From Actinomycetota bacterium (GTDB lineage: Bacteria; Actinomycetota; Actinomycetes; Nanopelagicales; Nanopelagicaceae): a stretch of 11,189 nucleotides of DNA. Below are positions 5,237 to 11,189 of this stretch, one piece after another (positions within the stretch are counted from its first letter, which is position 1; each line of letters starts with the position of its first letter). The position numbers and the translations under genes were made by a program. Below the pieces are notes generated by a model. It made no database searches and was not told where the DNA came from. It saw nothing but the letters and a program-made list of their open reading frames with translations. The stretch lies in assembly GCA_009706135.1 (NCBI GenBank), contig WLRX01000019.1, forward strand, positions 1 to 11,189, written 5' to 3'.

Positions 5237-6729
5237 TTCGACCATTAACACAGAATCAGAGGACACTTTCATCAATAGCTTTAATTATTAACGCCAGTTC
5301 AGAGCTCTCAGATACTGAATTAGAAAAAATTAAAGTTACTGGAATTGCAACTTCTAGCAATGATGTTGAACCAGGAGATCTATTCTGTGCCTTCGCCGGA
5401 GCCAAAGTCCACGGCGCAACTTTTGTAAAATCTGCAATTGAATCTGGCGCCGTAGCAGTGTTAACCGATGCACAAGGGGCAAAGTTAATCGAAGGAATAC
5501 CTGTTGTTATCGCCGTCAATCCCCGTAGAAGCGCCGGCATTATCTCTTCATGGTTTTACGGCGAACCTATGCGCGATCTATTTAGCATTGGAATTACAGG
5601 CACCAACGGAAAAACAACTGTAACCACATTGTGTCATCAAATTTTTCAAAGGGCTGGACAAGAAAGTGGACTAATAGGAACAGTTGAAACTCGCATCGGA
5701 AGCGAAGTTTTATCAAGCACTCGCACAACTCCTGAATCCGCAGAATTACAAGCATTAGTCGCCACCATGCGAGAGCGTCACTGCCGAAATTTGGTTATGG
5801 AGGTTTCAAGTCATGCATTGTCTTTAGAACGTATTCGTGGAAGCTATTTTGCCGCAGTTGGATTTACCAATCTCTCACAAGATCATTTAGATTTTCATGT
5901 AAGCATGGACGAATACTTCGCAGCCAAATCAAAGTTATTCACCTTTGAATACGCAGATCATGCATTTATCAATATTGATGATTCATATGGTCAAATTTTG
6001 GCCGCGAATACGGAGTTGCCGGTGCAAACCCTCTCGCGATTGAACGAGAACGCAACGTGGCACTACACACGGATTGAAGAAGGAATTCAGTACAGTGATA
6101 TTTCAATTCGAGGTGCAGGCGGAGTTTTGATCGATAGTCGCACAACACTTCGTGGAGGCTTTAATTTCGACAATTTACTCATGGCTGTTGCAATGTGCGT
6201 TGATTCGGGAATCGACCCAATAGATATTGCAACATTGATTCCACACTTAGTTGGTGCTGTTGGTCGCCTAGAACCAGTGAACTTGGGTCAAAACTTCACA
6301 GCCCTTGTTGATTATGCCCACAGCCCAGATGCCGTTGCACGTGTCTTGACCGCTGCACGCGAAATGACGGATAAGAAAGTTATCGGCGTCTTAGGTTGTG
6401 GCGGTGATAGAGATAGTTCCAAGCGCAGCATCATGGGTCAAGAACTTTCTCTGCGCAGCGACATTGCAATCTTTACTAGCGATAATCCTCGCTCAGAAAA
6501 TCCAAAAATAATACTTGAGCAGATGACACACGGATTAAAAATTGTAGAACCAAGCGCCATTGTGCAAGATCGAAGTGATGCAATTAAATTAGCTGTGGAT
6601 CTTGCCCAACCTGGAGATGTTGTGATTGTGTTAGGCAAAGGTCATGAACGTGGTCAAGAAATTGCAGGAGTGATACACCCATTTGATGATCGGTTAGTTT
6701 TGGCACACGCAATTGAGGCTAAAAAATGA
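5233..6729 (+). CDS. murE: UDP-MurNAc-L-Ala-D-Glu:meso-diaminopimelate ligase MurE
   Basis: 498-residue cytoplasmic ATP-dependent ligase adding the third stem residue to UDP-MurNAc-L-Ala-D-Glu. The N-terminal UDP-binding domain includes DVEPGDLFCAFAGAKVHGATF (44-64). The central domain has the P-loop GITGTNGKTT (120-129), TTPE (166-169), VMEVSSHAL (188-196), NLSQDHLDFH (213-222) and Lys232 in AAKSKLF, at the position of the carbamylated lysine. The C-terminal domain has YAHSPDA (361-367), GCGGDRDSSKR (388-398), SDNPRSENP (416-424) and GKGHE (468-472). DNPR is the known signature for meso-diaminopimelate rather than L-lysine, so this organism should have mDAP-type peptidoglycan. Start and ftsI stop share ATGA (5233-5236), indicating translational coupling; the stop shares ATGA with murF. 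Confidence 0.96.
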   Translation: MIRPLTQNQRTLSSIALIINASSELSDTELEKIKVTGIATSSNDVEPGDLFCAFAGAKVHGATFVKSAIESGAVAVLTDAQGAKLIEGIPVVIAVNPRRSAGIISSWFYGEPMRDLFSIGITGTNGKTTVTTLCHQIFQRAGQESGLIGTVETRIGSEVLSSTRTTPESAELQALVATMRERHCRNLVMEVSSHALSLERIRGSYFAAVGFTNLSQDHLDFHVSMDEYFAAKSKLFTFEYADHAFINIDDSYGQILAANTELPVQTLSRLNENATWHYTRIEEGIQYSDISIRGAGGVLIDSRTTLRGGFNFDNLLMAVAMCVDSGIDPIDIATLIPHLVGAVGRLEPVNLGQNFTALVDYAHSPDAVARVLTAAREMTDKKVIGVLGCGGDRDSSKRSIMGQELSLRSDIAIFTSDNPRSENPKIILEQMTHGLKIVEPSAIVQDRSDAIKLAVDLAQPGDVVIVLGKGHERGQEIAGVIHPFDDRLVLAHAIEAKK

Positions 6730-8114
6730 TTGCACTTACCCTAGAACAAATAGCGAAAATTGTTGACGGGCAAACATTTGGCGATTCGTCAAAAATAATT
6801 ACAGCTGCTCCAGTTTTTGATTCACGAGAAGCAACGGAGGGATCCATATTTTTAGCTCTCGTCGGCGAAACATCAGATGGTCACAATTTCACCCAAGACG
6901 CACAATCACGTGGTGCTGCAGGTTGCATGACAACGCGAGAGGTGCAGGGAAATGGTGTGGTTGTTTCCGATGTGCTTACCGCGGTGCGAGATTTAGCTAG
7001 TTATGTTCGCAAACAATTACCAGAACTCACAGTAATTGCAATCACGGGCTCAAGTGGCAAAACAACTACAAAAGATTTGTTGGCTTCAATACTTTCTAGT
7101 CGTGCAAAGTGCATCTGGACTAAAGCTTCTTTTAATAATGAATTAGGCGCACCGATCACACTGCTTGAATGTGATACTCAGACAAAATACTGCATCTTAG
7201 AAATGGGTGCTCGCCACCAAGGCGATATTGCAGCGTTATGCGAAATGGCAAAACCAAATGTTGGTGTTGTTCTGCGTGTGGGAACAGCCCATTTGGGTGA
7301 ATTCGGCAGTGTTGAAAAAATTGCAGAAACAAAAGCCGAATTAATTCAATCATTAGGACCAGAAGCGGTGGCTGTACTTGGAACCTACGATCCATATACG
7401 AAAGCCATGAAATCGCACCACGCTGGAAAAGTTATTTACTTTGGTGAGGATTCCAATGATGATGTTCGTGCAGCCGATATTGAAATGCGGGAAGCACGCC
7501 CCCATTTTGATCTTGTTACGCCATCTGGTCGCGACGCTGTTGGCATGCGCTTAATTGGTGCCCACCAAATTTCAAATGCCCTTGCAGCGGCAGCAGTTTG
7601 TACGGCACTTAAAATTCCAATTGAGGTAATCGCTAGTGGATTATCTACAGCTGACACAGCGAGCAAATGGCGGATGCAAATTAATGATGTTGAAGATTTA
7701 TTGATTATTAATGATTCTTATAATGCAAATCCAGAATCGATGAATGCAGCACTTGATTCTTTAATTTTATTTACGCAAGAAAGTGGTGGGTCGTCATGGG
7801 CCTTTCTTGGGCAGATGCATGAACTTGGTTCTCAAAGCGACGCGCTTCATGCATCCGTCGCAGCACATGCGCACGAACTTGGAATCGACCACCTTGTGAG
7901 TATAGGAACACGAGCATTTGCTAAAGGTATTCCGGCAGAGAGTGCTACTACGCTTCATTACTGCGAAGACTTCACGCAAGCACTTTCACTCGTGTCACAT
8001 TGTGAACCTGGAGACGCGGTACTTGTGAAGGCTTCACGATATGAACATTTTGAAATGCTCAGCCAAGGAATTGAAGATTCATGGAAAGAATTGCGTAGAG
8101 GGGATAAGAAGTGA
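6726..8114 (+). CDS. murF: UDP-MurNAc-tripeptide:D-Ala-D-Ala ligase MurF
   Basis: 462-residue Mur ligase that adds D-Ala-D-Ala to complete the UDP-MurNAc-pentapeptide in the cytoplasm. The N-terminal domain contains [18 protein letters not shown] (31-48) and DGHNF (51-55). The central ATPase domain has the P-loop [15 protein letters not shown] (106-120), [12 protein letters not shown] (136-147), [11 protein letters not shown] (158-168) and [11 protein letters not shown] (185-195). The C-terminal domain has [12 protein letters not shown] (328-339), LGQMHELG (361-368) and LVKASR (433-438). All family motifs are present and length is normal. The start overlaps the murE stop in ATGA and the stop overlaps the mraY start in GTGA, so it sits in the middle of a coupled chain. 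Confidence 0.96.
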   Translation: MIALTLEQIAKIVDGQTFGDSSKIITAAPVFDSREATEGSIFLALVGETSDGHNFTQDAQSRGAAGCMTTREVQGNGVVVSDVLTAVRDLASYVRKQLPELTVIAITGSSGKTTTKDLLASILSSRAKCIWTKASFNNELGAPITLLECDTQTKYCILEMGARHQGDIAALCEMAKPNVGVVLRVGTAHLGEFGSVEKIAETKAELIQSLGPEAVAVLGTYDPYTKAMKSHHAGKVIYFGEDSNDDVRAADIEMREARPHFDLVTPSGRDAVGMRLIGAHQISNALAAAAVCTALKIPIEVIASGLSTADTASKWRMQINDVEDLLIINDSYNANPESMNAALDSLILFTQESGGSSWAFLGQMHELGSQSDALHASVAAHAHELGIDHLVSIGTRAFAKGIPAESATTLHYCEDFTQALSLVSHCEPGDAVLVKASRYEHFEMLSQGIEDSWKELRRGDKK

Positions 8115-9169
8115 AAGTAATTCTTATTGCAGGTGCCTTCGCATTATTGTTTTCACTCTTTGGTACTCCACTTCTCATTCGCACTTTAGCAAAGCGAGGT
8201 TTCGGACAAGTCATCAGAGATGATGGACCAAGTTCTCACCACACGAAACGTGGCACCCCAACCATGGGCGGAATCGTAATAATCGTCGCAGCTGTACTTG
8301 CATACGCAATTGCACATTTATTCTCTGGACGCCCTCCAACGGTTTCAGCATTACTTGTAATCGGACTTGTAATTTGCCTTGGATTAATTGGATTCTTAGA
8401 TGACTATCTAAAAATTTCACGCAATCAATCTCTTGGGCTCTCTGGCAAGCAAAAACTAATAACCCAAGCTTTTATCGCATCCCTGTTTGGCTACCTTGGA
8501 ATTCAATTCGCTGATTTACAGGGCTTGACCCCAATTTCCCAGAATTTATCAACAGTACGTGAAACTACTTTTGTACTAGGGCCAATTCTTGTCATTATTT
8601 TTATCGCACTCATGGTCGTCTCTACCAGCAATGGAGTAAATCTCACAGATGGATTAGATGGTCTAGCTAGTGGTGCATCTGTTATGACCTTCTTGGCATT
8701 CGTTCTAATCGGAGTTTGGGAATTTGGACAAAGTTGCATAATTGCAACGTCTGCAAATTGTTTTAATGTTCGCGATCCTTTGGATTTGGCAGTACTTTCT
8801 GCAGCATTCGCTGGTTCTTGCACAGGATTTTTATGGTGGAATGCCTCACCTGCACGAATTTTCATGGGCGACACTGGCTCTCTCGCACTGGGTGGGGCAC
8901 TTGCTGGGCTTGCAGCTACTTTGCGTGTTGAGTTACTTCTTATTCCATTAGGTGGATTGTTCGTGATTATTACTATGTCAGTAATTATTCAAACACTTTA
9001 TTTCAAGATTTCCGGCGGTAAGCGTGTATTCAAAATGGCTCCACTGCAACATCACTTTGAATTAATTGGTTGGGGAGAAGTAACAATTGTTATTCGCTTT
9101 TGGATTATTGCTGGTTTAAGTGTCGCCCTTGGATTGGGTCTTTTTTATGCACAATGGGTAAGCGTTTAA
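8111..9169 (+). CDS. mraY: Phospho-MurNAc-pentapeptide transferase MraY
   Basis: 352-residue polytopic membrane enzyme that transfers phospho-MurNAc-pentapeptide from UDP to undecaprenyl phosphate, forming lipid I. About ten hydrophobic helices alternate with the conserved cytoplasmic loops: GTPTMGG (48-54), the Asp pair in FLDDYLK (95-101), [13 protein letters not shown] (174-186), [15 protein letters not shown] (244-258, with D254) and [12 protein letters not shown] (310-321). These loops hold the Mg2+ and nucleotide-binding residues, so the enzyme should be active. The start is GTG at 8111, overlapping the murF stop as GTGA. A good Shine-Dalgarno (GAGGGG, 8098-8103) 7 bases upstream supports it. 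The stop is 10 bases before murD. Confidence 0.97.
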   Translation: MKVILIAGAFALLFSLFGTPLLIRTLAKRGFGQVIRDDGPSSHHTKRGTPTMGGIVIIVAAVLAYAIAHLFSGRPPTVSALLVIGLVICLGLIGFLDDYLKISRNQSLGLSGKQKLITQAFIASLFGYLGIQFADLQGLTPISQNLSTVRETTFVLGPILVIIFIALMVVSTSNGVNLTDGLDGLASGASVMTFLAFVLIGVWEFGQSCIIATSANCFNVRDPLDLAVLSAAFAGSCTGFLWWNASPARIFMGDTGSLALGGALAGLAATLRVELLLIPLGGLFVIITMSVIIQTLYFKISGGKRVFKMAPLQHHFELIGWGEVTIVIRFWIIAGLSVALGLGLFYAQWVSV

Positions 9170-9179
9170 GAAGTTTGCG

Positions 9180-10571
9180 ATGCCAATTAATTTTTCGAAG
9201 GTTCGAATTCTCATCTTGGGTGGTGGCGTCACAGGAACTGCACTCGCAAATTCTTTAGTGCGAAGAGGTGCACACATTGCAATCGCCGATGACAAAAAAA
9301 ATGAAGGCAGTAGCTTTAAAACTTTGCTCACCAATGAAGTGGATGTAAGCGAGTGGGACACTGCATTAGTTTCACCCGGATGGAAACCGAGCCACCCATT
9401 ACTTCGCAAATTAGAAGAAGCTGGCGTCGCAATTACTAATGAAGTAGATCTGGCTTGGATGATTAAACAAGAAGAGGCACCGCATCAACGTTGGTTCGCA
9501 CTGACCGGCACAAATGGCAAAACCACCACCGTTGAAATGGCTGCTGCTGCGATGCGTGCAGGTGGACTACATGCGATGGCTTGTGGAAATGTTGGCGATA
9601 CTGTGATCGACGCCGTCGAGAGCCGAGAAAAATACGATGTTCTAGTTCTTGAGCTTTCATCATTTCAAATTCATTGGATGAAGAGCGCTCAATTTACTGC
9701 CAGCGCAATACTAAATATTGCAGATGATCACACTGATTGGCATGGAGATTACGAAGAGTATGCACGTACTAAAATTTCTCTTCTAGATTCAAGCTCTACC
9801 GGAATTCTTAATGCTGATGATTCAGAAGTTGTAAAGCGCTCCGTTCATTGGAAGGGTCGAAAAGTTTTCTTCACTTTAGATACACCAGGTCCAGGTGAAA
9901 TAGGGGTTGTAGAAGAAATTCTCGTCGATCGCGCATTTGTGGCAGACCCACAAGAGGCAGCGATGATATGTGAACTTACAGAAATCAAACCCACTGTTCC
10001 GCATAATGTGTCTAATGCACTCGCTGCCGCAGGATTAGCGAGAGCAGCGGGAGTCAATCACGAAAGTATTCGAAGCGCTCTTGCTGCTTTTACTCCCGGG
10101 CGTCATCGCATTGAAGAAATTTTGAGTTCTGGCGGTATTACTTGGATTGATGATTCCAAAGCAACGAATCCTCATGCAGCAAGTGCGTCGATCATGTCGG
10201 CGCTATCTGTTGTTTGGATAGCTGGTGGCCTTGCCAAGGGCGCGCGCATGGATGAGTTAGTTAATCGTTGCAGCAAACGCATCAAAGCTGCCGTACTTAT
10301 CGGTGAAGACAAATCACTTATTGCAAAGGCGCTTCGGGAAAATGCTCCACATGTAGCTATTCTGGAAATTAACACTCCTGCTGGATACCAAATTGGGTCT
10401 GCAGAAAATTCTTTGATGGAAGACGTAGTTGCGGCTGCGCGTGAATTTGCTGTTGAGGGGGACACTGTTCTGCTAGCGCCAGCATGTGCATCGATGGATC
10501 AATTTACGAACTATGCAGATCGTGGTGATCGTTTTGCACAAGCGGTGAAGAAGGTGATTTCAAGTGAGTGA
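9180..10571 (+). CDS. murD: UDP-MurNAc-L-alanine:D-glutamate ligase MurD
   Basis: 463-residue cytoplasmic ligase adding D-Glu to UDP-MurNAc-L-Ala. The N-terminal Rossmann-like domain opens with VRILILGGGVTGTALA (8-23) and has SPGWKPSHP (65-73). The ATPase domain has the P-loop LTGTNGKTTT (108-117), ELSSFQ (158-163), NIADDHTDWHG (179-189) and Lys198 in YARTKISLL, at the carbamylated-lysine position. The C-terminal domain has HNVSNALAA (275-283), PGRHRIE (306-312), DDSKATNPHAA (324-334) and LLAPACASMDQFTNYADRGDRF (431-452). All are standard and the gene is intact. The ATG at 9180 comes 10 bases after the mraY stop with only a weak ribosome binding site (AAGAAG, 9168-9173). It is the only gene from rsmH on that neither abuts nor overlaps the gene before it. 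The 3' end overlaps ftsW by 8 bases. Confidence 0.96.
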   Translation: MPINFSKVRILILGGGVTGTALANSLVRRGAHIAIADDKKNEGSSFKTLLTNEVDVSEWDTALVSPGWKPSHPLLRKLEEAGVAITNEVDLAWMIKQEEAPHQRWFALTGTNGKTTTVEMAAAAMRAGGLHAMACGNVGDTVIDAVESREKYDVLVLELSSFQIHWMKSAQFTASAILNIADDHTDWHGDYEEYARTKISLLDSSSTGILNADDSEVVKRSVHWKGRKVFFTLDTPGPGEIGVVEEILVDRAFVADPQEAAMICELTEIKPTVPHNVSNALAAAGLARAAGVNHESIRSALAAFTPGRHRIEEILSSGGITWIDDSKATNPHAASASIMSALSVVWIAGGLAKGARMDELVNRCSKRIKAAVLIGEDKSLIAKALRENAPHVAILEINTPAGYQIGSAENSLMEDVVAAAREFAVEGDTVLLAPACASMDQFTNYADRGDRFAQAVKKVISSE

Positions 10572-11189
10572 AACCACGCAAAAATTCTTGGCAAAACCTG
10601 CGAGTGCTTACAAAATGTTGATCTGGTCAACCCTTGCATTGAGCATCCTTGGGGCAATCATGGTTTTTTCTGCTTCTTCAATTTACTCCCTTGAAAATAA
10701 AGGAAATACTTTTTCAATCATCGGACGTCAGTTATTTTTTCTTGCCATAGCAATACCACTTGGATTTATTGCATCTCGTCAAAAACTAGATTTGTGGAAG
10801 AAATTAGCGCGTTTTGGGTTTCTAATCTCGGGAATCGTTTTGATTATTGTGGCAATTCCTGGAATAGGAAAAGAAGTAAACGGTAATCGTAATTGGATAA
10901 GTCTCGGTTTTATCGATATCCAACCAAGTGAAATTGTGAAAGTTTTAATGATCATTTGGGCCGCTCAAATGTTGGCCACCCGCGAACATGCTGGGCGCCA
11001 TAGAACCAATGTTCTTGCATTGATTGCTCCGGGATTTGTTTTAACTATTGGCTTGATCATGATCGGAAGAGATTTAGGAACAGCGGCAGTTTTCGCGGCA
11101 ATATTAGCTGGCTTGCTCTGGGTATCAGGAGTTTCTGGAAGAATATTCGGAGCCGTCACTGCTGCAGGATTTTCTTTAATCGCTTTTGC
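10564..11189 (+). CDS. ftsW: Septal SEDS glycosyltransferase FtsW, 3'-truncated by the window edge
   Basis: First 208 codons of the SEDS-family peptidoglycan polymerase that works with FtsI at the septum. My translation starts at GTG 10564 (VSETTQKFLAKPAS). The first transmembrane helix (about 17-38) ends in IMVFSASSI, followed by helices at about 51-70, 82-100, 122-138 and 149-167, and the start of further ones. The loop GKEVNGNRNWISLG (102-115) followed by IDIQPSEIVKV (117-127) is a SEDS hallmark, and GRDLGTA (168-174) matches the family's DLGT motif. The later periplasmic loop with the catalytic Asp is beyond the window. The start overlaps the murD end by 8 bases and has AAGGTG (10551-10556) 7 bases upstream. 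An alternative GTG at 10568 is out of frame. FtsW rather than RodA is inferred from dcw position. Confidence 0.95.
   Translation, partial: MSETTQKFLAKPASAYKMLIWSTLALSILGAIMVFSASSIYSLENKGNTFSIIGRQLFFLAIAIPLGFIASRQKLDLWKKLARFGFLISGIVLIIVAIPGIGKEVNGNRNWISLGFIDIQPSEIVKVLMIIWAAQMLATREHAGRHRTNVLALIAPGFVLTIGLIMIGRDLGTAAVFAAILAGLLWVSGVSGRIFGAVTAAGFSLIAF

Noticed and set aside
8503..8874. 123-codon open frame on the minus strand inside mraY
   Set aside because: It lies wholly antisense to conserved mraY motifs and its product resembles no family I recognise.
1..11189. Mobile elements, CRISPR arrays, tRNA or rRNA genes, or a new defence-type system
   Set aside because: None seen; the window is filled by a conserved, collinear dcw cluster plus dinB and DUF3040, with no composition shift apart from the short GC-rich leader.

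Overview
This window holds the front two thirds of a division and cell wall (dcw) cluster, all on the + strand, from an AT-rich member of the Actinomycetia. Three things point to that group. A DUF3040 membrane protein sits directly before mraZ, which is a typical actinobacterial arrangement. A GC-rich structured leader precedes rsmH (mraW), where the actinobacterial 'mraW RNA' motif is known. MurE carries the DNPR motif of meso-diaminopimelate-adding enzymes. By eye G+C is about 40-45%, low for the phylum. Together these suggest a genome-reduced freshwater lineage such as Nanopelagicales (acI), but the genus-level placement is inference.

Layout. 1-926: the C-terminal three quarters of a Y-family DNA polymerase IV (dinB), cut by the window edge. 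960-1316: a small two-helix DUF3040 protein, probably with a leaderless start, closed by a strong intrinsic terminator at 1332-1359. 1360-1504: the control region of the dcw operon, with a hairpin, five MraZ-type boxes at an exact 10-bp period and a promoter-like sequence interleaved with them. 1505-1936: mraZ. 1937-2094: a folded RNA leader, a 13-bp tandem duplication and a strong Shine-Dalgarno. Then rsmH, an ftsL-like gene, ftsI, murE, murF, mraY, murD and the first 208 codons of ftsW, which runs off the right end. From rsmH on, genes abut or overlap by 4 to 17 bases, apart from a 10-base gap before murD. This fits one polycistronic, translationally coupled unit. No stretch over 300 bases lacks a gene.

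How the genes work together. MurD, MurE and MurF add D-Glu, meso-DAP and D-Ala-D-Ala in turn to UDP-MurNAc-L-Ala in the cytoplasm. MraY moves the phospho-MurNAc-pentapeptide onto undecaprenyl phosphate to give lipid I. FtsW (polymerase) and FtsI (transpeptidase) use the finished lipid II at the septum, with the FtsL-like bitopic protein as a divisome partner. RsmH methylates 16S rRNA, and MraZ is the operon's transcriptional regulator.

The protein-coding content is conventional and I see no undescribed gene system. The parts worth a second look are non-coding: the phased MraZ operator/promoter, and the rsmH leader, whose hairpin loop is complementary to the rsmH Shine-Dalgarno.
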